Assembly (NCBI GenBank): GCA_965659745.1
Contig: CBFHXF010000007.1
Location: 1 to 64,000 of the forward strand
From: VMCP01 sp965659745
Lineage (GTDB): Bacteria > Bacteroidota > Bacteroidia > NS11-12g > UBA955
Direction: 5' to 3'
DNA length: 64,000 bases
The translations under genes were made by a program, and so were the position numbers. Of the stretch, positions 35,933 through 44,789 are shown one piece after another (positions within the stretch are counted from its first letter, which is position 1; the number at the start of each line of letters is the position of its first letter). The notes under the pieces were generated by a model. It was not told the DNA's origin, did no database searches, and saw only the letters and a list, made by a program, of their open reading frames with translations.

Positions 35933-35933
35933 C

Positions 35934-36800
35934 TTGAATCGAATTATACATACACAGATTCAAACAATCGACGGTCACAATCTGACCGTCGATTTGTTTT
36001 TACCCGAAATGCCGGGCTCAGAGAAGCTCGATGTTACCGTCTATTGTCATGGTTTTAAAGGTTTCAAAGAGTGGGGTTTCGTTCCACATATTCACGAATT
36101 TTTAGTTACCGAAAATAGAGCCCTCATCACTTTTAACCATTCCCATAATGGCGTAGATAAAACGGATTTTGATGCATTAGATTTATTTGCTGAGAATACC
36201 ATCGGACAAGAATTACGTGATATGGAATCTATTGCCCGTTGGATACAAGAAGAAGCCACAGAAACGTATTGGTTGCATCCTGAGAAAATAGATTGGATTG
36301 GCCATAGTCGGGGAGGAGGCAACGTTTGGGTATTCAGTGCTCTTTTTTCGCAATATGTGCGAAAAATAGTATCATGGTCGGCAATCAGTGATTATGCCCA
36401 CCTTTTTCGCAATATTGATAAAGCAAATTGGGAAAAAGAAGGAGTAGTCTATATTGAAAATGCCCGTACCCACCAACAAATGCCCATGAAATGGATGATT
36501 TACGAGGAATACGAGGCAAATAAAGTATCGTACGGCATCCTTAATGCCGCGAATAAATTAGACAAGCCCGCTTTAATTGTTCATGGTAATAATGACGATG
36601 CGGTTCCCATAGAACATGCTAAAAAATTAGCCGAAGCCTGCAAACACGCCATTTTCATTGAAGTGCCTAATCAAGGTCATACCTTCGGAGCCAGCCATCC
36701 AATGACCTCTTTAGCAGAAGCTACAGAAGCATTTTGGTTGGTGCTCGATAATACCTTAGAGTTTTTAGACGAAGAAGCGGAAGACCAATTGGTGAATTAA
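35934..36800 (+). CDS. Alpha/beta hydrolase (dienelactone-hydrolase/acyl-peptidase-like)
   Basis: A 288-aa cytoplasmic alpha/beta hydrolase; the substrate is unknown. The fold opens with TVYCHGFKGFKEWGFV (oxyanion region). The triad is the nucleophile Ser in GHSRGGG, Asp in VHGNNDDAVP and His in NQGHTFG near the C-terminus. The open frame extends back into tRNA-Leu, but those codons are tRNA. No ATG precedes the conserved part, so TTG 35934, one base after the tRNA CCA, is the most upstream possible start. Codons for DGHNLTVDLFL, conserved at the N-terminus of relatives, fall in a strong hairpin with a T-tract (35967-35998). This is an unusual tRNA-mRNA linkage. Confidence 0.82.
   Translation: MNRIIHTQIQTIDGHNLTVDLFLPEMPGSEKLDVTVYCHGFKGFKEWGFVPHIHEFLVTENRALITFNHSHNGVDKTDFDALDLFAENTIGQELRDMESIARWIQEEATETYWLHPEKIDWIGHSRGGGNVWVFSALFSQYVRKIVSWSAISDYAHLFRNIDKANWEKEGVVYIENARTHQQMPMKWMIYEEYEANKVSYGILNAANKLDKPALIVHGNNDDAVPIEHAKKLAEACKHAIFIEVPNQGHTFGASHPMTSLAEATEAFWLVLDNTLEFLDEEAEDQLVN
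35967..35998 (+). terminator. Terminator-like hairpin inside the hydrolase gene
   Basis: ATCGACGGTCA (35967-35977) and TGACCGTCGAT (35983-35993) form a perfect 11-bp stem with a CAATC loop, followed by TTGTTTTT. By shape it is an intrinsic terminator for tRNA-Leu. It lies within codons 12-22 of the hydrolase frame, so it may act as a terminator or attenuator. Confidence 0.6.
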
Positions 36801-36831
36801 CTGATCGCCGTGCGCAAGAACAATTGATGTA

Positions 36832-37812
36832 TTAATGGGTCTTGGTTCTAAAATGAGAGCTTGCTCTCGACAACCTATCGTTAATAGCACTGCCTAAGCC
36901 TTCGTTGGGTGCCCATTCAAAATATACTTTTTTAATATGGCTTTGATCGAACTGGCGTAAAAGAGAGAATAATCTCGAAGCAGCCTCTCGCAGATCGCCG
37001 CCTTCAGACAAATAGAAACTAGTGTGAAATTTAGAATGAATGGGTTTTATAAAGTACAAAACGGCATAATCATCTCCAGATTCTAGTTCAAATTCTTGGC
37101 TCTCTAAGGGCCTTAAATCGCAATTGGGTGCATAATGATGCTCCAGTTGCCCGGGACTTTCATGGGCATTAGGGGCATGTTGAATATCTACCACCGTTTG
37201 AGGATTTATTGCTTGAATTTCCTCTACGGGAATTCCGCCCAAACGCAGTATCCTTGGAGTTGTATGCAAAAAGGAAACAATGGTAGATTCAATGCCAATA
37301 TGCGAGGGCCCACCTTCTAAAACGTAAGGGATTTTTCCTTGTAATTGATCAAAAACATGTTGGGCAGTGGTAGGGCTTACATACTTAAATGGATTGGCAG
37401 ATGGGGCCGCCAAGGGGAAGTTGAGCTGTTCTAATAACTGAAGAGCTAAAGGATGTCCAGGCACCCGAACAGCAACGCCGGAACTGCCAGAAGTGACCAA
37501 ATCGGGCACATTTTCGTTTTTCGGTAAAATCAACGTTAAGGGACCCGGCCAAAAGTGATCCGCTAATTTTTTTGCTTCTTGAGGAAACTCTTTTACACAC
37601 CCATATACAGATTCTGCATCTTTAAAATGCAGGATTAATGGATCGAAATAAGGACGATTCTTGGCTTCAAAAATGCGGGTAACCGCCTGTGTATCGAGCC
37701 CGTTACCCGCTAAACCATAAACCGTTTCAGTGGGAATTCCCACCAGCTGTCCCTTATTTAACCAACGAACCGCCTCTGTTATAGAGTCGCCAATTAAAGT
37801 CTCAAAAGCCAT
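36832..37812 (-). CDS. tsaC: L-threonylcarbamoyladenylate synthase, Sua5 type
   Basis: Makes threonylcarbamoyl-AMP from threonine, bicarbonate and ATP for the t6A37 modification of ANN-decoding tRNAs. The YrdC domain (about 1-205) shows GQLVGIPTETVYGLAGNG (21-38), KNRPYFDPL and the PLAAPSANPFKYVSPT segment. An extra C-terminal Sua5 domain (about 220-326) follows a linker with SPGQLEHHYAP, so this is the two-domain Sua5 form rather than short TsaC. Its ATG overlaps the stop of the upstream response regulator by one base (TAATG), so the pair is cotranscribed. Confidence 0.93.
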   Translation of the reverse strand: MAFETLIGDSITEAVRWLNKGQLVGIPTETVYGLAGNGLDTQAVTRIFEAKNRPYFDPLILHFKDAESVYGCVKEFPQEAKKLADHFWPGPLTLILPKNENVPDLVTSGSSGVAVRVPGHPLALQLLEQLNFPLAAPSANPFKYVSPTTAQHVFDQLQGKIPYVLEGGPSHIGIESTIVSFLHTTPRILRLGGIPVEEIQAINPQTVVDIQHAPNAHESPGQLEHHYAPNCDLRPLESQEFELESGDDYAVLYFIKPIHSKFHTSFYLSEGGDLREAASRLFSLLRQFDQSHIKKVYFEWAPNEGLGSAINDRLSRASSHFRTKTH

Positions 37813-39167
37813 TAACGACGTTTTAAACTGTATTTATCGATTTTGTTATAGAGGTGACTTCTTTGTATATCAATTTCAGAAGCGGTTTTGGCAACGTTCC
37901 ATTGATTTTGAATCAGCTTACGTTCAATAAATACTTTTTCAGCCCAATCTCTAAATTCTTGTAGGGTTTGATATTCATCAACAACACCAAATGGGTCAGA
38001 ACCTCGCTGAGCTGGGTTGCTATACATGAAGACATCATCTCCGGTAATTTCTTTACCGGTTAAAATAACCAAACGTTCAATTACGTTTCTGAGTTCTCGG
38101 ATATTGCCCGTCCAATTAACATCCTTCAACGCCTGATATCCATCTTCTGTAAAATCTTTTCTGGGGAATCCGTTTTCTGCGCAAATTTCATCTAAAAATT
38201 TATTTGCGATTAATGGGATATCGTCGACGCGTTCATTTAATGTAGGCACATGAATAAGTATTACAGAAAGGCGGTGGTATAAATCCATACGGAATCTACC
38301 ATGCTCGATTTCTTCAAGTAGGTTTTTATTGGTAGCGGCTACGATTCGTACGTCTACTTTTATTTCTTTGTCGCCCCCAACACGTGCAATTCGACCTTCT
38401 TGAATGGCTCTGAGTACTTTCGCTTGCGCAGCCATGCTCATATCTCCAATTTCATCTAAGAAAAGCGTTCCGCCATGGGCTTGTTCGAATTTTCCAATGC
38501 GCTGTTTAATAGCAGAGGTGAAGCTTCCCTTTTCATGACCGAAAAGTTCACTTTCAATTAACTCTGTAGGGATGGACGCACAGTTTACTTCTACCAAAGG
38601 TTGATTGGCGCGGGTACTGCGTTCGTGCAACCAACGGGCTACCAATTCTTTACCGGTTCCGTTTTCTCCGGTAATTAACACACGCGCTTCGGTGGGGGCC
38701 ACCTTCTCAATGGTATCTTTAATTTTGGTAATGGCCGGTGTTTCTCCTATTATGTCAAAAGTTTTGGCAACCCTTCTTTTTAAATGGGTTGTTTCAACTA
38801 CGAGGTTATTTCTGTCAATGGCATTTCTTAGGGTTATAAGAAGGCGATTGAGATCAGGCGGCTTGGTTATAAAGTCGAAGGCTCCTTTTTTTGTGCTTTC
38901 GATAGCCATTTCCACATTGCCATGTCCGGAAATCATGACCATTGGAATTTGAGGTTTTAAGGCTTGAACCCTTTCAAGGAGTTCAACACCATCAATACCC
39001 GGCATCTTTACATCACACAGAATAACGTCAAAATCGTTTTTTTGTACGAGTTGCCATGCTTTTTCTCCGTTTTCGGCAAGAGTAACATCAAAATTTTCAT
39101 ATTCTAATATTTCCTTCAGTGTTTCTCTGATAGGAGCTTCGTCATCAATAACTAAAATATTGGGCAT
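37812..39167 (-). CDS. NtrC-family sigma-54-dependent response regulator
   Basis: A 451-aa transcription activator: receiver domain (1-120) with phospho-acceptor Asp52 in ILCDVKMPG, AAA+ domain (about 140-375) with Walker A GENGTGKE and Walker B TLFLDEIGDM, and a Fis-type helix-turn-helix (about 425-450, TASEIDIQRSHLYNKI). The sigma-54-contact loop, usually GAFTGA, reads GSFTSA here, a variant seen in some Bacteroidota members. No histidine kinase gene is adjacent, so its partner is elsewhere. Two TAG-N3-CTA boxes bracket the probable promoter and suggest autoregulation. The regulon is unknown. Confidence 0.93.
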   Translation of the reverse strand: MPNILVIDDEAPIRETLKEILEYENFDVTLAENGEKAWQLVQKNDFDVILCDVKMPGIDGVELLERVQALKPQIPMVMISGHGNVEMAIESTKKGAFDFITKPPDLNRLLITLRNAIDRNNLVVETTHLKRRVAKTFDIIGETPAITKIKDTIEKVAPTEARVLITGENGTGKELVARWLHERSTRANQPLVEVNCASIPTELIESELFGHEKGSFTSAIKQRIGKFEQAHGGTLFLDEIGDMSMAAQAKVLRAIQEGRIARVGGDKEIKVDVRIVAATNKNLLEEIEHGRFRMDLYHRLSVILIHVPTLNERVDDIPLIANKFLDEICAENGFPRKDFTEDGYQALKDVNWTGNIRELRNVIERLVILTGKEITGDDVFMYSNPAQRGSDPFGVVDEYQTLQEFRDWAEKVFIERKLIQNQWNVAKTASEIDIQRSHLYNKIDKYSLKRR

Positions 39168-39180
39168 ATGGTTTCGTCTT

Positions 39181-39219
39181 TAGTGTCTACAAATATGGTG
39201 GATTATTTAATAGACACTA
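39181..39219 (-). promoter_or_regulatory. Paired TAG-N3-CTA operator around the regulator promoter
   Basis: TAGTGTCTA (39181-39189) and its exact inverse TAGACACTA (39211-39219) have centres 30 bp apart, three helical turns. Each box is itself an interrupted palindrome TAG-N3-CTA. Between them, on the minus strand, lies CATATTTG (39197-39190), the likely -7 element of the regulator gene. Confidence 0.55.
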
Positions 39220-39461
39220 TCCACTTTTTTTCATAGGTTATCCACGAAAAATGACAAAGCGCCGAAAAAGAGGATTTTATGTGTAGTTGTAAAGTTGTTA
39301 AGTGTTTGATTTTGAATTTACTATTGTGTTAATCTGAGGTTTTAAATAGGAGCAAAGGCGTGCTGAAGCTTCCCCCGAGAAGCATTTGAATTTAATCGAT
39401 GAATACAAATTAATTTGTGATTATTGGATAATTGCAGCATATTTGTTCTCAATTGAAATGT

Positions 39462-40604
39462 ATGATACCAACAATAGCGAGTAAAAAAGCTTGGGTAGCG
39501 TGGGCTTTTTTTGGGCTTTTATCCTTGCAGGTACAAGCGCAACAAGATCCCTCGTATACGCATTTTACGTACAACAAACTACTTTATAACCCTGCTTACG
39601 CTGGGGCATCAGATAATTTTTGTTTGAATGCCATCAATCACCAACAGTGGTTGGGTTACACCGATCAATCTCCGTTTATTGGAACCCAAGGTAATGGATT
39701 CCCCCAAACTGGAGAGTCTGTGAAAGGTGTAAATCCACGCACTACAGGAGTGGGTTTTTCCGCTCCCATTCGTTTGAAGATTAAAGAAGAGAAAGTAAAT
39801 GTTGGGGGTGCCTATGCGTCCTTTATTTCAGACCGATTGGGTTATGAAAGTTCTACTTATTTTAGAGGGGGTATAGCAGGTGCATATGGTTTACCAGATG
39901 GATCTAGTATACGTTTGGGATTTGAGGTAACTTCATTAACAAAACAATTAGACGGTAGTAAGCTGCGCTATCACGATCCTAATGATCCGAATATACCAAA
40001 TGGATTGACCGGCGATACCAAAATAAACTTTGGTACGGGTTTATATTATATGAATCCGAATGTGATGGATGGAATCTGGGGCGGAATAAGCATGACGAAT
40101 TTAGTTCCAACAGAATTTGAATACTCTACTGGGGGAAGCAACCTAGTTAAAATGGCCACTACACAGAATTTGTATATCATCGGTGGTGTTAAAATGGATC
40201 AATTTTTAGGAAATCCTTCTTTGCGATTAGAGCCCTCCTTCTTATTGAAGTCTGCGATGGGTGAAAATGGTGGATTCATCAAACCTGAATTGGATTTGCA
40301 GGGGATGGTAACTTATAATGATTTGTATGCAGCGGGATTGAATTTACGTTCTTACGTGGCTGGAGTAGATGCTTTGAGTATTATGATTGGATATTATCCA
40401 CCCATTCCGGGTAACGCTTCTGGACAACAACAAACCTTACGTGTGGGGTATTCTTACGATATCACGTTGTCGAGCATGATTACTACGAATTCGGGTACTC
40501 ATGAATTGCAAGTAAACTACTGTTTCAATTTTTCTTTACCTGATAGACCGCCAAAAATTTACCGACACCCACGTTGGATGGTGCGCGACCCATTGAAAGA
40601 TTAA
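39462..40604 (+). CDS. PorP/SprF-family type IX secretion outer-membrane protein
   Basis: A 380-aa exported protein from ATG 39462; the open frame begins 10 codons earlier at a TTG. The signal peptide ends near VQAQ. The mature part starts with the family signature QDPSYTHFTYNKLLYNPAYAG (about 29-49) and continues as a beta barrel of about 14 strands with conserved NFGTGLYY, then ends in a strand-like YCFNFSLPDR region. PorP/SprF proteins sit in the outer membrane and support type IX secretion; in gliding species SprF is needed for SprB display. Position directly before gldK equals the porP-porK-porL-porM-porN order of Porphyromonas. Confidence 0.93.
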   Translation: MIPTIASKKAWVAWAFFGLLSLQVQAQQDPSYTHFTYNKLLYNPAYAGASDNFCLNAINHQQWLGYTDQSPFIGTQGNGFPQTGESVKGVNPRTTGVGFSAPIRLKIKEEKVNVGGAYASFISDRLGYESSTYFRGGIAGAYGLPDGSSIRLGFEVTSLTKQLDGSKLRYHDPNDPNIPNGLTGDTKINFGTGLYYMNPNVMDGIWGGISMTNLVPTEFEYSTGGSNLVKMATTQNLYIIGGVKMDQFLGNPSLRLEPSFLLKSAMGENGGFIKPELDLQGMVTYNDLYAAGLNLRSYVAGVDALSIMIGYYPPIPGNASGQQQTLRVGYSYDITLSSMITTNSGTHELQVNYCFNFSLPDRPPKIYRHPRWMVRDPLKD

Positions 40605-40674
40605 TAAAAAAGTTTATCCACATACAATAAACAATTATCGAGAGCGTTATTTAAAAAGGTGAAAGTGGAAAATA

Positions 40675-40704
40675 TTGGAAAATTGACATCTTTCCATATT
40701 TTTG
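40675..40704 (+). promoter_or_regulatory. gldK promoter, TTG-N19-TATTTTTG
   Basis: TTG at 40675-40677, a 19-base spacer and TATTTTTG at 40697-40704 give a full consensus promoter 41 bases before the chosen gldK ATG. This allows gldKLMN transcription independent of the PorP/SprF gene. Confidence 0.75.
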
Positions 40705-40745
40705 CAACTTCACAAGCACTATACTTGAAACGAAATAAAATTACA

Positions 40746-42254
40746 ATGAGAAACCAATTGATGGATTTCATCGCTAAAAAAGGAGCATTGAAAATGCCAA
40801 AGGCCCTAACGGCAAACCCAACACTAAGGTTGTTTGCTATGGCTACGGTTGCCGTGTTTTTCGCAGGTTGTCCTAGCGATACCGGCGATTTGATCGGTGT
40901 GCAAGGTAGAAGCCCTTGGTTGCACCCTCAACCTCCAGGCATGGTCTATGTGAGAACAGGAACGTTCCACACTGGACAAGGTACGCAAGACGTTTTCCAG
41001 TCTTATTTAGAGCCCAATAAACAAATGACCGTTACGGGCTTCTGGATGGATGAAACGGAAATAACGAATAATGAATACCGTCAATTCGTTCACCATGTGA
41101 TTGACTCTTTGGCACGTGCCATTTTGGATGAGGAAACTGGAGGGGGCGTTCACTTAGAATTAGCTAAGAAACCCGTGCCTCCTGAGGCAGGAGTTGCTTT
41201 GTTTACTTCTCATGTAGATGACCCAGATGACCTGGAATACGATCCAAATGCATTTGACAACGAAGGTAACCCTATTAAGTATATCAACTATGATGAACCA
41301 CTTGATAAAAAGTACCGTAGTAAAAACGGTGATAATTTCGATGAAATATTATATCGTCGTATGGATTATCAAGGGGCAGAGCGTTTCCGTTTCAAACGTC
41401 AAATTGACACACGTAAATTGAAGTATCACTATCAGTGGCAGGATCTTGCTTTAGCAGCTAATATTGATCGCAACAAATACAATGCAATGAACCGCGAGCG
41501 TTTTCTTGTAGACGAAGATGTATTGGTTTATCCAGATACATTGTGTTGGATACGCGACTTTACATACTCGTACAACGAGCCAATGGCGCGCCAGTATTTT
41601 TGGCACCCTCGTTACGACGATTATCCAGTAGTTGGTGTTAACTGGGCACAGGCTCGTGCTTTCTGTCATTGGAGAACTCATTTAAAGGAAAGTTACTGGA
41701 ATCGTATCGGTTTGCCCAATACAGAAGATTTCAGATTGCCAACGGAATACGAGTGGGAATATGCCGCTAGAGGTGGTCGTATTGGAAATCGTTTTCCTTG
41801 GGGTGGTCCTTATGCTAGAAATTCAAAAGGTTGTATGCTAGCCAATTTCAAGCCTATGCGTGGTGATTATGGAGCTAGTGACGGTGGTGTTTATCCTGTT
41901 CGCGTAGATAGTTATTTCCCAAATGATTTTGGTTTATATAATATGTCTGGCAACGTTTCAGAGTGGACATCAACTGCTTGGGATGAAACCAACAATTCAT
42001 TTGTACACGATTTGAACGGTAACTACGATATTTACACCAAAGAACATTCAGAAGATGCCAAAGAACAGCAGGAAATTATGAATGTGCCTATTTCTCGCAA
42101 GCGCAAGGTAATTCGCGGCGGTAGTTGGAAAGATGTGGCGTATTATATCGAGTGTGGCGCGCGTACCAGCGAATACCAAGATACAAGTAAATCTTATGTA
42201 GGATTCCGTTGTGTACAGAGTTACATAGGACGTTCAAATCAAGATTCTAAGTAA
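40746..42254 (+). CDS. gldK: GldK/PorK type IX secretion lipoprotein
   Basis: Outer-membrane lipoprotein that forms, with GldN, the periplasmic ring of the type IX translocon. The signal ends in FFAGC with Cys42 lipidated (counted from ATG 40746). An ATG at 40794 would give a more usual short signal and cannot be excluded. The body is a formylglycine-generating-enzyme-like fold: GMVYVRTGTFHTGQG (about 65), GFWMDETEITNNEYRQFV, FRLPTEYEWEYAARGG, and the C-terminal NVSEWTSTAW...RKVIRGGSW. The catalytic Cys pair of true sulfatase-modifying enzymes is not retained, as in other GldK proteins. Confidence 0.95.
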   Translation: MRNQLMDFIAKKGALKMPKALTANPTLRLFAMATVAVFFAGCPSDTGDLIGVQGRSPWLHPQPPGMVYVRTGTFHTGQGTQDVFQSYLEPNKQMTVTGFWMDETEITNNEYRQFVHHVIDSLARAILDEETGGGVHLELAKKPVPPEAGVALFTSHVDDPDDLEYDPNAFDNEGNPIKYINYDEPLDKKYRSKNGDNFDEILYRRMDYQGAERFRFKRQIDTRKLKYHYQWQDLALAANIDRNKYNAMNRERFLVDEDVLVYPDTLCWIRDFTYSYNEPMARQYFWHPRYDDYPVVGVNWAQARAFCHWRTHLKESYWNRIGLPNTEDFRLPTEYEWEYAARGGRIGNRFPWGGPYARNSKGCMLANFKPMRGDYGASDGGVYPVRVDSYFPNDFGLYNMSGNVSEWTSTAWDETNNSFVHDLNGNYDIYTKEHSEDAKEQQEIMNVPISRKRKVIRGGSWKDVAYYIECGARTSEYQDTSKSYVGFRCVQSYIGRSNQDSK

Positions 42255-42305
42255 AACAAAAACAAACAAACTAAACAACAATAAATCAAACTAAATTAAT
42301 CTAAC

Positions 42306-42965
42306 ATGAGCAAAAGTTTTTTTGAATCGAAAAAGTGGAAAAAGACCATGAACTTCGTTTATGGTTTTGGTGCGGCAATCGTAATTGTGGGAGCACTTTT
42401 CAAAATCCTTCACCTTCCTGGTGCGAACGCGATGCTTTCTATTGGACTTCTAACTGAGGCGGCTATCTTTATGATTTCTGCATTTGAACCTGTACATCAG
42501 GAACCAGATTGGTCATTGGTATATCCAGAGTTAGCAGGTGGAGAACCAACTAAAAAAGCTTCAGTAAGTGCTGGTGGAAGTGTTTCTCAGCAATTGGATT
42601 CTTTATTATCACAAGCAAAAGTAGGTCCTGAATTAATCGAAAGTTTAGGTACCGGTTTGCAATCGTTGAGCACGAATGTTAAAGAAATGTCTTCTTTATC
42701 GAATGCGGCTGTTGCGACAAACGAATACGTAGACGCTACACACAAAGCAACCCAAAATATGGGAAGTATTGCTGATAGCAGTGCCGTAGTTTCTGATTCT
42801 TTGGGTTCTTTTTCAAGTTCATTGTCAAATGTAATGAACAACTTGAGCGAGTCTGAAGCCGCTACTGCACAATTTAAGGATGAAATTTCAGACTTGAATA
42901 AGAATCTTTCTAACCTCAACAGCATCTATGGTAACATGTTGAGTGCAATGGGAGGTAATCGTTAA
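42306..42965 (+). CDS. gldL: GldL/PorL inner-membrane motor subunit
   Basis: A 219-aa inner-membrane protein, half of the GldLM proton-driven motor that powers type IX secretion and gliding. Two membrane helices lie at about 17-35 (NFVYGFGAAIVIVGALFKIL) and 41-58 (ANAMLSIGLLTEAAIFMISAF). An acidic residue lies in the second helix (Glu49 region), as needed for proton transfer. The short loop KILHLPGANAML is the family hallmark. The cytoplasmic C-terminal two thirds are a helical, Ser-rich domain. It follows gldK by 51 bases. Confidence 0.96.
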   Translation: MSKSFFESKKWKKTMNFVYGFGAAIVIVGALFKILHLPGANAMLSIGLLTEAAIFMISAFEPVHQEPDWSLVYPELAGGEPTKKASVSAGGSVSQQLDSLLSQAKVGPELIESLGTGLQSLSTNVKEMSSLSNAAVATNEYVDATHKATQNMGSIADSSAVVSDSLGSFSSSLSNVMNNLSESEAATAQFKDEISDLNKNLSNLNSIYGNMLSAMGGNR

Positions 42966-43006
42966 TTTTTGTTGAATCCCCAATTTTAAACTATAAATAA
43001 GTAAAC

Positions 43007-44770
43007 ATGGCAGGAGGAAAAGTAAGTCCACGTCAGAAGATGATTAACATGATGTATCTCGTGTTAACAGCTCTTTTGGCGTTGAACGTGACAAAAGAAA
43101 TCTTGCTTGCATTTACCGTAATTGACAACTCTTTGAAGAAGTCAACCGCTAACATCGAAGTAAAAACGGTGCAAATGGTGTCTCAACTTCAAAAGATTGC
43201 GGGTGATAACCAAGCGGCCAAAGCGGCTTTAGGATATTGCAATGATGCAAACAAGACAACTTCAGATTTTATTAAAAACATTCGTGAGATTAAAACACAC
43301 CTATTGCGTTATTCATTAGGTGCTATTGATCCAAACGATAAAAATATCAAACCAGAAGACGCTTTCAGTATTCCAGATGAAACTCGTAAGGATTTCAAAT
43401 TCTTTAAAGAATTCCCTTGGGTTGAAACGAAGAATGGTGAAATGCCTGAATTAAAGGCGGGTGACAATCTCGATGATCATGTTCGTTATTTCAATGAAGA
43501 ACTAGCGGGTAAGAGAGGTAAAGATTTAGAACTTGCAATTAATGACGCGAGGGTAAAATTATTGAGCTTGTTAAAAACAGCGCAGTCTGATAGTAACCTA
43601 GGAAAAAATTCTGAAACTCGTTCTTTTCTTAACAGTAAGATGATCGAACTTTCACAAAAAACTTCCTTAACTGCGGGTGATGTAAAAGATCCTTTTTCGA
43701 ATAAATCTGGAAAAATCAAAGACAAAGAAGGCAAAATGTTGAATTGGTCTGAGGTTTATTTCCACAGCACTCCACTTGCAGCGGTATTCGCGATATTGTC
43801 TAAAACAGAAAATGACGCCAAGCTTTTGGAGTCTGAAGTTTGTCAGGCATTAGCGGAATCAGTAAGTGCGGCGGATTTCAAATTTGATGCGATCATACCT
43901 GTTGTAGCAGCTAAAACCGGTGCGGTAGTAACAGGTCAAACCTACGAAGCAGACATTTTGTTGGCAGCTTATAATTCCAAAGCAGATATGAAAGTATTTG
44001 TAAATGGAAATAGCATTCCAGTAGAAGCGGGAGTTGGTAAATATAAAGTAACTCCTCAAAGTCCTGGTACAAACAATCTTGATGTTAAAATCTCTGTTCC
44101 TAAACCAGGTGGTGGTGAAGAAATTAAAGTAGGTAAAGCTGAATTTACCGCTTTTGCTCCTTCGGCTGCAATTTCTGCTGATGCTTTGGCAGTATTCTAT
44201 GTAGGTTTAGAAAACCCTGTGTCTATCTCTGTTGGTGGTATCGATCCTAGCAATTATTTGGTTCGTATCGTAAATGAACAAGGTGGACCTACATCTGCTA
44301 AGATAATTGGTTCTAAAGGCCGCTATAAAGTATCTATTGCTAAAAGAACCGATGCTAAAGTGAAAATCCAAGTTGCCGTTAAATTATCTGACGGACGTGT
44401 GAAGAACATGGGTGAGAAGGTGTTTAAAGTAAACCGTGTTCCAGATCCTAGATTCCGTTGTGGTGGTGTTGAGTTTAAAGGTTCAGTAAACGTTAACGCG
44501 TTGAAATATCAAAAGGCAGCTACTGCGGTTCTTGATGGTTTCGTATACGAAGGAGTAAGATTCCGTGTAACGGGTTATAAGTTCATGGCCGTAGGTCGTC
44601 GTACTAATGGTCCAAAATTTGCTAAAAGTGGAAGTGCCGATTTAGGTCCCATCAAAGCGATTTTAGATCAATTAGGTCCTGGTGATTTGATGACCTTTAC
44701 TGATATTACCGCTATCGGACCTGATGGCACAGAGCGTTTATTAGATAACGCAAGTGCTCAAGTGAAATAA
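43007..44770 (+). CDS. gldM: GldM/PorM motor subunit
   Basis: The partner of GldL: one N-terminal inner-membrane helix (about 13-32, NMMYLVLTALLALNVTKEIL, with its conserved Glu) followed by a long periplasmic rod of four domains that reaches the GldKN ring. At 587 aa it is longer than the roughly 515-aa GldM and PorM of Flavobacterium and Porphyromonas. Extra length appears in the first periplasmic domain (about 95-260). The strand-rich C-terminal domains (about 300-587) are clear. Start MAGGKVSPRQKMINMMYL is canonical. Confidence 0.96.
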   Translation: MAGGKVSPRQKMINMMYLVLTALLALNVTKEILLAFTVIDNSLKKSTANIEVKTVQMVSQLQKIAGDNQAAKAALGYCNDANKTTSDFIKNIREIKTHLLRYSLGAIDPNDKNIKPEDAFSIPDETRKDFKFFKEFPWVETKNGEMPELKAGDNLDDHVRYFNEELAGKRGKDLELAINDARVKLLSLLKTAQSDSNLGKNSETRSFLNSKMIELSQKTSLTAGDVKDPFSNKSGKIKDKEGKMLNWSEVYFHSTPLAAVFAILSKTENDAKLLESEVCQALAESVSAADFKFDAIIPVVAAKTGAVVTGQTYEADILLAAYNSKADMKVFVNGNSIPVEAGVGKYKVTPQSPGTNNLDVKISVPKPGGGEEIKVGKAEFTAFAPSAAISADALAVFYVGLENPVSISVGGIDPSNYLVRIVNEQGGPTSAKIIGSKGRYKVSIAKRTDAKVKIQVAVKLSDGRVKNMGEKVFKVNRVPDPRFRCGGVEFKGSVNVNALKYQKAATAVLDGFVYEGVRFRVTGYKFMAVGRRTNGPKFAKSGSADLGPIKAILDQLGPGDLMTFTDITAIGPDGTERLLDNASAQVK

Positions 44771-44789
44771 TGATAATAATAAATCGGAA

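Noticed and set aside
35889..35933. Upstream extension of the hydrolase into the tRNA
   Set aside because: Those codons are the anticodon-to-CCA part of tRNA-Leu and would only code for tRNA sequence by chance.
39238..40622. DnaA boxes TTATCCACG (39238-39246) and TTATCCACA (40614-40622) as an origin
   Set aside because: Two boxes 1.4 kb apart with a gene between, no AT-rich unwinding region, no dnaA or dnaN nearby.
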